From: STD1-204 sp041649895
GTDB lineage: Bacteria > Patescibacteriota > Minisyncoccia > Minisyncoccales > Minisyncoccaceae
NCBI GenBank assembly: GCA_041649895.1
Contig: JBAZMG010000051.1
Coordinates: 1-7,162, forward strand
DNA length: 7,162 bases
Direction: 5' to 3'
The notes beneath the pieces were generated by a model. It saw only the letters and a program-made list of their open reading frames with translations. It was not told where the DNA came from and ran no database searches. Within the stretch, counting starts at the first letter, position 1, and every line of letters begins with the position of its first letter. The translations under genes were made by a program, and so were the position numbers. Shown here piece after piece: positions 1 through 5,770 of this stretch.

Positions 1-1242
1 TGGCGAGACATTTACCATTTGGTGGTCTTGCCGATGTACAAAGAACCGATGGAGATCGTGGAAGCAACCTTTGCTTCCATTGCCGCCACCGATTACCCGA
101 AAGACAGATTGATCCTTGTGTTGGCCTGTGAAGAGAGGGACAAAGAAAACGCTAATGCCATTACTCAAAAAATAAAAGAAAAATTCGGAGATCGATTTTT
201 TAAGCTTCTCATTACTTGCCATCCGAAGGATCTAGTGGGGGAGATCGCGGGACACGGCTCCAACGACGCGTGGGCGTCAAAAAGATCCAAAGAACTGATA
301 ATCGACCCTTTGGGTTTGCCTTATGAAAATGTGATCGTTTCTTCTCTGGATATCGACTCTTGCGTTTATAAAAAATATTTCAGTTGCTTAACATATCATT
401 ATCTCACTACTCCAAAACCGACAAAGACGAGCTTTCAGCCTGTTCCGCTTTATCTTAACAATATCTGGCAGTCGTCGGCGATCTCCCGCGTGTTTGCTTT
501 TGCTTCCACTTTTTGGCACACAATGAACCAGGAGCGCCCGGAAAAACTTGTTACTTTTTCGTCGCATTCAATGAGCTTTAAGGCATTGAATGACGTGGGC
601 GGGAAACAAGTAAATGTTGTTTCCGACGACTCGCGTATTTTCTGGCAATGTTTTTTTCATTACGATGGCGATTATACGGTCGAACCGTTATTCTATCCGA
701 TCTCAATGGACGCTAACGCCGCCCCGAAACTAACCACTACTTTAAAGAATATTTATAACCAGCAAAAACGCTGGGCGTACGGAGTGGGCGAGGTACCTTA
801 TTTTCTGTTCGCGTGTCTGAAAATAAAAGATATACCTTTTGGAAAAAAATTCGCGATGGGTTTTGACTTGATCGAGGGCCATATTTCCTGGGGCGTCTCC
901 TCTCTGCTTATTTTCGCCCTGGGCTGGCTGCCAATATTTTTCGGAGGCGATCAGTTCGCGCAAACTCTTCTTTCTTTCAATCTGCCCAAAATTACAAGTA
1001 TGCTTTTGACCGTGAATATGGTGGGCTTGGTTCTGTCCATTTATTTGAGTATGGTATTGCTGCCTCCCAAGCCGATAAATTACGGAAAGTGGCGATATGT
1101 TCTTTTGGCGTTTGAATGGATACTTATACCTTTTATTATGCTTTTTTTTAGCGCCATACCGGCCTTGCACGCCCAGGGGCACTGGCTTGTCGGAAAGTAT
1201 ATGGGCTTTTGGGTCACGCCAAAGACCAGAGAGATAAAATAA
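1..1242 (+). CDS. Family 2 glycosyltransferase, membrane-bound, 5'-truncated by the window edge
   Basis: This is the C-terminal 413 codons of a processive-type GT2 glycosyltransferase, which would transfer sugar from a nucleotide-sugar to a growing glycan at the inner face of the membrane. The frame is open from base 1 (WRDIYHLVVLPMYKEP), so the true start lies upstream; the TTG at 19 is not a start. Counting from base 1, the visible motifs are the first strand HLVVLPMYKEP (6-16), the metal-binding DxD in SSLDIDS (D117, D119), an SDD motif (208-210) in the place of the TED catalytic-base motif, and QQKRW (254-258), which matches the QxxRW acceptor motif of cellulose-synthase-like enzymes. Three hydrophobic segments follow at about 299-315, 330-355 and 366-388. 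The next gene starts 18 bases downstream. The substrate cannot be told from sequence. The family call is firm; the polymer made is unknown. Confidence 0.9.
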   Translation, partial: WRDIYHLVVLPMYKEPMEIVEATFASIAATDYPKDRLILVLACEERDKENANAITQKIKEKFGDRFFKLLITCHPKDLVGEIAGHGSNDAWASKRSKELIIDPLGLPYENVIVSSLDIDSCVYKKYFSCLTYHYLTTPKPTKTSFQPVPLYLNNIWQSSAISRVFAFASTFWHTMNQERPEKLVTFSSHSMSFKALNDVGGKQVNVVSDDSRIFWQCFFHYDGDYTVEPLFYPISMDANAAPKLTTTLKNIYNQQKRWAYGVGEVPYFLFACLKIKDIPFGKKFAMGFDLIEGHISWGVSSLLIFALGWLPIFFGGDQFAQTLLSFNLPKITSMLLTVNMVGLVLSIYLSMVLLPPKPINYGKWRYVLLAFEWILIPFIMLFFSAIPALHAQGHWLVGKYMGFWVTPKTREIK

Positions 1243-1250
1243 TTTATAAT
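1222..1250 (+). promoter_or_regulatory. Possible promoter for the phosphoesterase gene
   Basis: A perfect TATAAT lies at 1245-1250, just after the glycosyltransferase stop. Upstream, with a 17-base spacer, is AAGACC at 1222-1227, which keeps only the central GAC of the TTGACA -35 box. A start of transcription 6-7 bases after the -10 would leave a leader of about four bases before the ATG at 1261. The region is AT-rich, so a chance match is possible. Confidence 0.4.
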
Positions 1251-1260
1251 TAAACAGTTT

Positions 1261-2073
1261 ATGAAATTTTCAAAAAAAACGCTGGTAATAATACTTATTC
1301 TATTAATTGTTTTAATCGCGGATATTTTTTGGGAAATTAATTTCCCTAAAACCGAGCGAGTGGAAATAAAAACCGAAAAGATCGCCAAGGGAGAAGAAAT
1401 AAAAATTCTGCAAATATCGGATCTGCATAGCACAATCTTTTTTAACAACAATAAATATTTGTATCAGCAGATCAAGGACGCCAACCCGGATATCATTGTT
1501 ATTACCGGTGATTTTATCGATAAACGTACCAGCGATTACAGATATGTTTATTCGTTTATCGACGAAATATCAAAGCTGAATAAAAACATTTATTTTGTTT
1601 TTGGCGACCACGAACAAAAGGACATCAAAACCATTACCACCGAATTGTTAAAGAGGCGAGTAATTGTCCTTGATACGCAATCGATTGTTTTCACGAAGAA
1701 TAATCAGAATATCAATTTACTTGGTTTGAATTATTACAATGATAGCAAGTCTTTGGATTTTATAAGATCAGCGACGAATGAGAGGCTTTATTCCGTTCTT
1801 TTGGCGCATAATCCCGATTTTGCCATTGAAAACAAAAACATAGGCGTTGATTTGGTTTTGTCCGGCGATACTCACGGCGGGCAGGTGCGTTTGCCGATAA
1901 TCGGCGCTATATTTGTTCCCGGGCAATTTGTTTTTCCGAAATACACAAAAGGGATATACAAATTAAGCGAGCGAGCGACATTATATATTGATAGTGGTCT
2001 TGGTAATACATTTTTCCCGATCAGGTTTTTAAACCAAAGCCAAATCAGCCTGATCACCATAACCGGACAATAA
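1261..2073 (+). CDS. Membrane-anchored calcineurin-like metallophosphoesterase (YkuE/YaeI type)
   Basis: A 270-residue metal-dependent phosphoesterase. An N-terminal hydrophobic segment (about 7-24) after a Lys-rich start acts as a signal anchor, so the catalytic domain should face outwards. The family motifs appear in order: ISDLH (D54, H56), TGDFID (D84), FGDHE (115-118), LLAHNPD (H183) and SGDTHGGQVRLP (201-212). The ending YIDSGLGNTFFPIRF is typical of the YkuE/YaeI branch, whose studied members hydrolyse phosphodiesters or lipid-linked phosphates. Two residues are unusual: the family normally has GNH(D/E) and GHTHGGQ, and here both the Asn (D116) and the first His (D203) are Asp. The start at 1261 is the first codon before the membrane segment; no Shine-Dalgarno is visible. 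It follows the glycosyltransferase by 18 bases, so it is probably co-transcribed, or expressed from the TATAAT at 1245. The substrate is unknown. Confidence 0.9.
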   Translation: MKFSKKTLVIILILLIVLIADIFWEINFPKTERVEIKTEKIAKGEEIKILQISDLHSTIFFNNNKYLYQQIKDANPDIIVITGDFIDKRTSDYRYVYSFIDEISKLNKNIYFVFGDHEQKDIKTITTELLKRRVIVLDTQSIVFTKNNQNINLLGLNYYNDSKSLDFIRSATNERLYSVLLAHNPDFAIENKNIGVDLVLSGDTHGGQVRLPIIGAIFVPGQFVFPKYTKGIYKLSERATLYIDSGLGNTFFPIRFLNQSQISLITITGQ

Positions 2074-2080
2074 ATTTTTT

Positions 2081-2102
2081 AAAAAAAACCGGCGAAGCCG
2101 GT
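2081..2102 (-). terminator. Intrinsic terminator of the minus-strand recG operon
   Basis: Read on the minus strand, ACCGGC-TTC-GCCGGT forms a six-pair GC-rich stem with a three-base loop (2102-2088), followed directly by a run of T (2088-2081). It lies about 70 bases past the recG stop. On the plus strand the A-tract precedes the hairpin, so it is not a canonical terminator in that direction. Confidence 0.85.
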
Positions 2103-2108
2103 CCTCTG

Positions 2109-2134
2109 CCCGCGCCCTTGTGGAGGCGCGCGGG
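2109..2134 (+). terminator. GC-rich hairpin after the phosphoesterase gene, possible weak terminator
   Basis: CCCGCGCCC (2109-2117) pairs with GGCGCGCGGG (2125-2134), giving nine GC pairs with a single bulged C at 2127 and a seven-base loop. On the plus strand it is followed by ATTCTTTATTC, which is T-rich but not a clean T-run. It may end transcripts from the glycosyltransferase and phosphoesterase genes, or simply block read-through between the convergent units. Confidence 0.45.
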
Positions 2135-2142
2135 ATTCTTTA

Positions 2143-2163
2143 TTCTTACTTCTTACTTCTTTA
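2143..2163. repeat. Short tandem repeat, TTCTTAC x2 plus a degenerate third copy
   Basis: TTCTTAC occurs at 2143-2149 and 2150-2156, followed by the partial copy TTCTTTA at 2157-2163, just past the recG stop codon. On the minus strand this makes a purine-rich 3' untranslated stretch between recG and its terminator hairpins. It is probably slippage-prone low-complexity sequence; no function is implied. Confidence 0.5.
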
Positions 2164-2169
2164 TTCTAT

Positions 2170-4311
2170 TTATTCCAGGTGTATCCGTTCTTCAAAAGCC
2201 TCAAGCCTTGTTTTTAATATCGGATAGGCTTTGAGGTCCGGGCTTTCAGCCAAAATCGCTTCGGCGGTTTTTTTGGTTTTTTCGATTAGCTTCGGTTCTT
2301 TCAGCGCGGACATCGCGAAATCGGGTAAACCCCATTGCCGCACGCCCACAAAATCGCCCGGCCCCCTTATTTTCAAATCCATCTCCGATAATTCAAATCC
2401 GCTGTCGTATTTTGTCATTGCCCGCAATCGTTCTTTCGTGTTGAGTCCTACAGAGTCTGTTAAAAGGAAGCAATACGATTGGTGTTCGGCTCGGCCGACT
2501 CGCCCGCGGAATTGGTGTAGTTGCGCGAGACCGAATCGGTCGGCGCCCTCAATCATCATTACTGTGGCATTGGGTACGTCAATACCTACTTCGATCACGG
2601 ACGTGGAAACAAGCAGATCAAACTTTTTATTTTTAAAGTCTTTCATCGTTTTTTCTTTTTCTTTGGGGGTCATTTTTCCGTGAAGCATTTCTATTTTCAG
2701 GTCGGGAAATATTTCTTTACTTAGTTTTTCGTATTCTTCTTTTACGGCTTTAAGGTCGAGCGAGTTTTCGTCTTCTTTGTCCGCGGCTTCGATTCTTGGG
2801 CAGATCACAAAAGCCTGTCTGCCGGTTTTGATCTCCGAGCGGATGAAATTATAGGTTTCCCGTCTTTCTTTTTCTGTTACTATACGCGTGATAATTTTTT
2901 TTCTGCCCGCGGGCATTTCTTTTATAATAGACAGATCAAGGTCGCCCCAAATTGTTAGAGCGAGGGTGCGGGGGATGGGGGTGGCGGTCATTGAAAGAAG
3001 ATGAGGTATTTTGTCGCTTTGCTTTACGCAAAGTGCCGCTCTTTGCGCCACGCCAAACCGATGCTGTTCGTCCACAACCACAAGCCCGAGATTTTTAAAC
3101 AATACTTTTGCTTCTCTTTTGGCCGGTTTTGCCGCCTTCTTTTTCCTTTTCGGCGCGATCAATGCCTGGGTTCCGATCAATAGATCGATCTCTCCTTCCA
3201 TTGTCTTCTTAAGCATTCTTTCCCTGGAGATCTCAATGGTGTCGGTTTTCAGTTTTTTGGAATAGTATTTATCTTCCTTTCCGGTTAAAAATCCGATGTT
3301 AATGTTAAAATCCTTTAGTAATTGAAAAAAAGTTTTGAAATGCTGTTTTGCAAGTATTTCCGTGGGAGCCATCAAAACCACTTGGTTTTTATTTTTTATC
3401 GCGTTTATGGCGGCCAAAACAGCCACGACGGTTTTTCCCGAGCCCACGTCGCCCTGGAGTAAGCGGTTCATCGGAAACGCGCGCTCCATATCTTTTAATA
3501 TTTGCATTCCGGATTCCATCTGTCCTTTAGTCAGCTTAAACGGTAGGGATCTCAAAAATCGTTCAATTAAAGATTCGTTGATCGGAATCGCGGGCGCTTT
3601 TTCTTTTTGAAAATCAATTTTTCTCTTTGCTCCAAAAAGCACGATAAAGAAAATATTTTCAAACGAAAATCTTTCCCTCGCTTTTTCCGCGGCTTCCATT
3701 GAAGAAGGGAAATGGATTTGGTAAATAGCTTCTTTAAAGTCGATCAGATCGTATTCTTCCCTTATTTTTTCGGGCAATGTTTCCGGTATCTTATTTTTTA
3801 TCGCGGCCAAAGGAGCTTTTAGAATATATCGGATTAAGCGTGAAGAAACGCCCCGAGTTTCCGGATAGATCGGAACAATTCGACCCATATGCGTCGTTTC
3901 CTTTAGTGATATTTTTTCGTAGGTGGGCGAGCTTAAATATATATGATTGTCTTTTACAGCCGTCTTTCCGGTGATCATTATTTCTTCCCCCTTTTTTAGG
4001 CTTTTAATTATAAACGGCTGGTTAAACCAGATCGCTTCAATTGACGCGGTGTCATCTTGGATGATGGCTCTGGTAATTGCCATTTTTTTTCTCCAGCTTC
4101 TTTCTTGGCCGATTTCCAGAACGGTTCCGTGTACGCAAATATTTTCGTTTAGTTTTACGTCTTTGATCTTTGAAATTTTGGAAAGGTCTTGATAGTCGCG
4201 CGGGAAATAAAAAACAAGGTCGCCCAGCGTCCTTATTTTCAATTGTCGAAACCGCTTGGCGAAAGCCGGCCCCACTTTTGGAATTTCTTCAATTGGCGTT
4301 GAAAAAGTCAT
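2170..4311 (-). CDS. recG: ATP-dependent DNA helicase RecG
   Basis: RecG is a superfamily 2 double-strand DNA translocase that remodels stalled replication forks and Holliday junctions. The 713-residue protein (E. coli RecG has 693) carries an N-terminal wedge region with the usual opening (IPKVGPAFAKRF, 10-21; FYFPRDYQDLS, 34-44) and an OB-fold at about 55-130. The helicase motifs are Walker A GDVGSGKT (287-294), APTEILAKQH (315-324), the DExH box DEQHRFG (414-420), SMTATPIPRT (440-449), STSVIEVGIDVP (569-580) and QLHQFRGRVGR (597-607). The C-terminal RGPGDFVGVRQWG segment (649-661) is the RecG signature region. A Lys/Ala-rich stretch (387-403) is inserted between GTQALI and the strand before the DEQH box. 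The ATG shares its A with the TAA of the upstream NUDIX gene (TAATG), which implies translational coupling. It is the last gene of the operon. Confidence 0.97.
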   Translation of the reverse strand: MTFSTPIEEIPKVGPAFAKRFRQLKIRTLGDLVFYFPRDYQDLSKISKIKDVKLNENICVHGTVLEIGQERSWRKKMAITRAIIQDDTASIEAIWFNQPFIIKSLKKGEEIMITGKTAVKDNHIYLSSPTYEKISLKETTHMGRIVPIYPETRGVSSRLIRYILKAPLAAIKNKIPETLPEKIREEYDLIDFKEAIYQIHFPSSMEAAEKARERFSFENIFFIVLFGAKRKIDFQKEKAPAIPINESLIERFLRSLPFKLTKGQMESGMQILKDMERAFPMNRLLQGDVGSGKTVVAVLAAINAIKNKNQVVLMAPTEILAKQHFKTFFQLLKDFNINIGFLTGKEDKYYSKKLKTDTIEISRERMLKKTMEGEIDLLIGTQALIAPKRKKKAAKPAKREAKVLFKNLGLVVVDEQHRFGVAQRAALCVKQSDKIPHLLSMTATPIPRTLALTIWGDLDLSIIKEMPAGRKKIITRIVTEKERRETYNFIRSEIKTGRQAFVICPRIEAADKEDENSLDLKAVKEEYEKLSKEIFPDLKIEMLHGKMTPKEKEKTMKDFKNKKFDLLVSTSVIEVGIDVPNATVMMIEGADRFGLAQLHQFRGRVGRAEHQSYCFLLTDSVGLNTKERLRAMTKYDSGFELSEMDLKIRGPGDFVGVRQWGLPDFAMSALKEPKLIEKTKKTAEAILAESPDLKAYPILKTRLEAFEERIHLE

Positions 4312-4745
4312 TAGACAAGTGTCTTAAAGTAATTTTTAAAAGCGAGGTATTCTTCTTTTCCGGTAAAAGATTTCTGCGTAGCCCTTACTTTCTTCGGATC
4401 AACCCATTCGTAGTCATTGTGTTCGCGGGAAAGTTTAATATTGCCGGAAATATATTTCGCTTCGTAGACCGTGATAAAAATACGGTGTCCGGTCTTTTTA
4501 AAATACCTGCGAAATTGAAACGCCGGTTTTCCCAATTTGTATTTCAGGTTTTTGCCTAATTCCTCTTGCACCTCTCTTTTTATGATTTTTTCAATTGGCA
4601 GATCGTATTCATTATTGTCTATTCTTCCGCCGGGCAGATCAGTCAGGCCGTCTGAAAAGTATTTTAAGAGTAAAACTTTATTGCCCTTTTTGAGCAGAAT
4701 CTTCATCGCGACATTATAGGTTGCGGCAATTTTTTCTTTGGTCAT
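4311..4745 (-). CDS. NUDIX-family hydrolase
   Basis: A 144-residue cytosolic NUDIX-fold protein; the family hydrolyses nucleoside diphosphates linked to another group, using divalent metal. The NUDIX box runs from G40 to G64: LPGGRIDNNE (37-46) then REVQEELG (57-64). The catalytic Arg and Glu residues (R57, E58, E61, E62) are present. The consensus has seven residues between the first Glu and RE; here there are ten, so the box carries a three-residue insertion (YDLPIEKIIK, 47-56). An N-terminal strand (YNVAMKILLKKGNKVLLLKY) and a C-terminal EWVDPKKV segment fit the fold. It lies 21 bases after the SGNH gene and overlaps recG by one base. No Shine-Dalgarno is visible before the ATG. The substrate (oxidised nucleotide, NDP-sugar, RNA cap or other) cannot be assigned. 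Confidence 0.9.
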   Translation of the reverse strand: MTKEKIAATYNVAMKILLKKGNKVLLLKYFSDGLTDLPGGRIDNNEYDLPIEKIIKREVQEELGKNLKYKLGKPAFQFRRYFKKTGHRIFITVYEAKYISGNIKLSREHNDYEWVDPKKVRATQKSFTGKEEYLAFKNYFKTLV

Positions 4746-4766
4746 TTTTTTGATTTGTGAAGGTTT

Positions 4767-5366
4767 TTAATGATTGATAATTTGATTGTCAACCAAAAAG
4801 TTTTTGATTTTTTCAAATATTTTTTGATGACCACTATTGTTGGGGTGTAGTCCGTCTTCTAAGTCTTTGTTTTCCAAAACTCCGAAAATTTCTAAATAGG
4901 GCATACTGTTTTTCTGACAAACGCTTTTCGTTATTTCATTATATCTTTTTATATTTTCATTGGCGTAGTAAATATCTATCCACGCGACTGGCAGAGTTTT
5001 TGTTTCATTAACATTATTAAAGCCGATAAATATAATTTTGTCAGTAATTTTTTTCGCTTTCTCTAAAATTTCGTTTAGATTATTTTGAAAGTCGCCTGGC
5101 GAGACCCAAAAATTATTTTTATTATTCTTAGCGGCGTCATTACCGCCGACCTGAAAAATAATAACATCCGCGTTTCTTGTTTTTGCTTCCATTTCAAATC
5201 GGGTGAGTATGCCACTCGTGGTTTCGCCGGAAATACTCAAATTGTATAAACTTATATCTATATCGCTTTCGGCAAAATAAAGCCAAAGACGATTTGCCCA
5301 TCCTCCTTTTTTCATGTCCCAGGCTCCCCAAGCTGTGCTGTCTCCAAAAATACAAATCGTATTCAT
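4767..5366 (-). CDS. SGNH/GDSL-fold esterase or lipase-like hydrolase
   Basis: A 199-residue SGNH hydrolase complete in its four blocks: FGDST (7-11, nucleophile S10), SISGETT (44-50, G47), VGGND (73-77, N76) and DGLHPN (171-176, catalytic D171 and H174). The family hydrolyses esters of lipids, acyl-CoA or acetylated sugars and cell-wall glycans. There is no signal peptide or membrane segment, so it is likely cytosolic. It is the first gene of a minus-strand operon with the NUDIX and recG genes, and starts 57 bases downstream of tRNA-Arg. The gene is AT-rich: by hand count 158 of 480 bases in 4801-5280 are G or C, clearly below recG. The start at 5366 sits directly before the GDS block, where the family usually begins. 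Substrate unknown. Confidence 0.88.
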   Translation of the reverse strand: MNTICIFGDSTAWGAWDMKKGGWANRLWLYFAESDIDISLYNLSISGETTSGILTRFEMEAKTRNADVIIFQVGGNDAAKNNKNNFWVSPGDFQNNLNEILEKAKKITDKIIFIGFNNVNETKTLPVAWIDIYYANENIKRYNEITKSVCQKNSMPYLEIFGVLENKDLEDGLHPNNSGHQKIFEKIKNFLVDNQIINH

Positions 5367-5377
5367 AGGTTATTGTT

Positions 5378-5383
5378 TTTATA
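5378..5383 (-). promoter_or_regulatory. Possible -10 box for the SGNH-NUDIX-recG operon
   Basis: TATAAA on the minus strand at 5383-5378 ends 11 bases before the ATG at 5366, a spacing almost identical to the boxes before the two membrane-anchored plus-strand genes. No good -35 is seen 16-18 bases upstream. The operon may instead be read through from the tRNA promoter, because no terminator is visible after the tRNA. Confidence 0.3.
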
Positions 5384-5422
5384 ATGTGTCCCCGAGAGGC
5401 TTGATTTTACCTAGTGTATTTG

Positions 5423-5494
5423 TGCCCTCGAGAGGAGTCGAACCTCTGTCGCAAGCTCCGCAAGCTCGCATTCTATCCATTGAACTACGAGGGC
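5423..5494 (-). tRNA. tRNA-Arg, anticodon GCG
   Basis: A 72-base cloverleaf folds without mismatch. The acceptor is GCCCTCG/CGAGGGC. The D arm is GTTC/GAAT with loop AATGGATA. The anticodon stem is CGAGC/GCTTG (one G-T pair) with loop TTGCGGA, the variable loop is CGAC, and the T arm is AGAGG/CCTCT with loop TTCGACT. U33 is present, and the anticodon GCG (5461-5459) reads the arginine codon CGC and, by wobble, CGU. A20 in the D loop (5476), an arginine identity element, supports the charging. The discriminator base is A (5423). The following bases are CAA, so the 3' CCA is not encoded and must be added enzymatically. Most bacteria use ACG (edited to inosine) for this codon pair, so a GCG gene is unusual. 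Confidence 0.95.
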
Positions 5495-5501
5495 TTATGT
5501 A

Positions 5502-5527
5502 ATTGTATTTAGTATGCACATTTTCAA
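5502..5527 (-). promoter_or_regulatory. Possible tRNA-Arg promoter
   Basis: On the minus strand TACAAT (5507-5502) matches five of six -10 positions and lies seven bases before the mature tRNA 5' end, so transcription could start almost at the tRNA. TTGAAA (5527-5522) matches five of six -35 positions, but the spacer is only 14 bases, short for a sigma-70 promoter. Confidence 0.4.
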
Positions 5528-5540
5528 AAGGTAAAATCAA

Positions 5541-5696
5541 GGGCGGAGGACTGACGAGTCCGAGCCGGCTCTGAGGACTTTTCAGCAGAAAAGTACCGAA
5601 GAGTCGAACCAAGCCGTAAGCTCTAATTTATGTTCGCCGAATTTTGCTAAATTCGGCACCTCATCGCCATTGCTCTTCGGAATACGGGGCTATTCC
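5541..5696. other. Structured intergenic element of unknown identity with a tRNA-like fragment
   Basis: This stretch has no believable protein but many nested complementarities. CCGAAGAG (5596-5603) pairs with CTCTTCGG (5673-5680) and encloses a nine-pair hairpin (5636-5644 with 5649-5657, loop TGCT). Outside it are CTTTTC-AGCA-GAAAAG (5578-5593), AGTCC/GGACT (5557-5561 with 5575-5579) around the palindrome GAGCCGGCTC (5562-5571), and GGAATA/TATTCC (5679-5684 with 5691-5696). The last overlaps the long stem by two bases, so the two could be alternatives. Read on the minus strand, 5610-5601 is GGTTCGACTC, identical to the T-loop region of the neighbouring tRNA. It does not match the RNase P, tmRNA, SRP or 6S RNA features I could recall. 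It could be a non-coding RNA, the leader of the downstream gene, or a decayed repeat. The strand is undetermined. Confidence 0.4.
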
Positions 5697-5731
5697 CATA
5701 TTAGCAAAAAAACAATTAAAAGCAAACCGGT

Positions 5732-5759
5732 TTGCGGAGCGCTGAAAATAGGATATAAT
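5732..5759 (+). promoter_or_regulatory. Probable promoter of the CapA-like gene
   Basis: A perfect TATAAT lies at 5754-5759. TTGCGG at 5732-5737, with a 16-base spacer, shares the first three bases of the -35 consensus. Transcription starting about seven bases after the -10 would begin near 5766, downstream of the GTG at 5762 but a few bases before the ATG at 5771. This favours the ATG as the real start and implies a near-leaderless mRNA. Confidence 0.5.
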
Positions 5760-5770
5760 ATGTGAAAGAA

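Larger units (their letters stand above)
5400..5541. repeat. 12-base perfect inverted repeat flanking the tRNA
   Basis: CTTGATTTTACC at 5400-5411 is the exact reverse complement of GGTAAAATCAAG at 5530-5541. The arms enclose 118 bases that contain the whole tRNA-Arg gene and its presumed promoter. Similarity stops sharply outside the arms. No transposase lies nearby, and the enclosed unit carries nothing but the tRNA. Confidence 0.6.

Noticed and set aside
742..1451. Two minus-strand open frames opposite the glycosyltransferase and phosphoesterase genes.
   Set aside because: They lie antisense to well-supported genes, show no recognisable domain, and have low-complexity composition.
2231..4192. 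Several plus-strand open frames of 60-150 codons opposite recG.
   Set aside because: RecG motifs on the minus strand are complete and continuous, so these are shadow frames.
5314..5502. Plus-strand open frame of 62 codons across the same tRNA.
   Set aside because: It is the antisense of the tRNA and of the start of the SGNH gene, with no independent support.
5551..5591. Hammerhead-ribozyme-like core: CTGACGA at 5551-5557, a stem-II-like GTCC/GGAC pair, and GAAA at 5588-5591.
   Set aside because: In a hammerhead GAAA must follow stem II directly; here nine other bases intervene. I found no downstream partner for the sequence before CTGACGA to form stem I, and no placed cleavage triplet.
5423..5610. 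Integrase attachment site pair formed by the tRNA 3' end and the nearby tRNA-like fragment.
   Set aside because: Identity stops after GGTTCGACTC and does not run to the tRNA 3' end, and no integrase gene lies between or near the copies.
5379..5612. Minus-strand open frame of 77 codons containing the string SSMDRMRACGACD.
   Set aside because: It reads straight through the tRNA-Arg gene; such peptides are a known artefact of translating tRNA loci. The upstream part is the structured element.
5762..5764. GTG as the start of the CapA-like gene.
   Set aside because: A perfect TATAAT ends two bases before it, so transcription should begin downstream of the GTG. The ATG at 5771 is in frame and sits right before the anchor segment.
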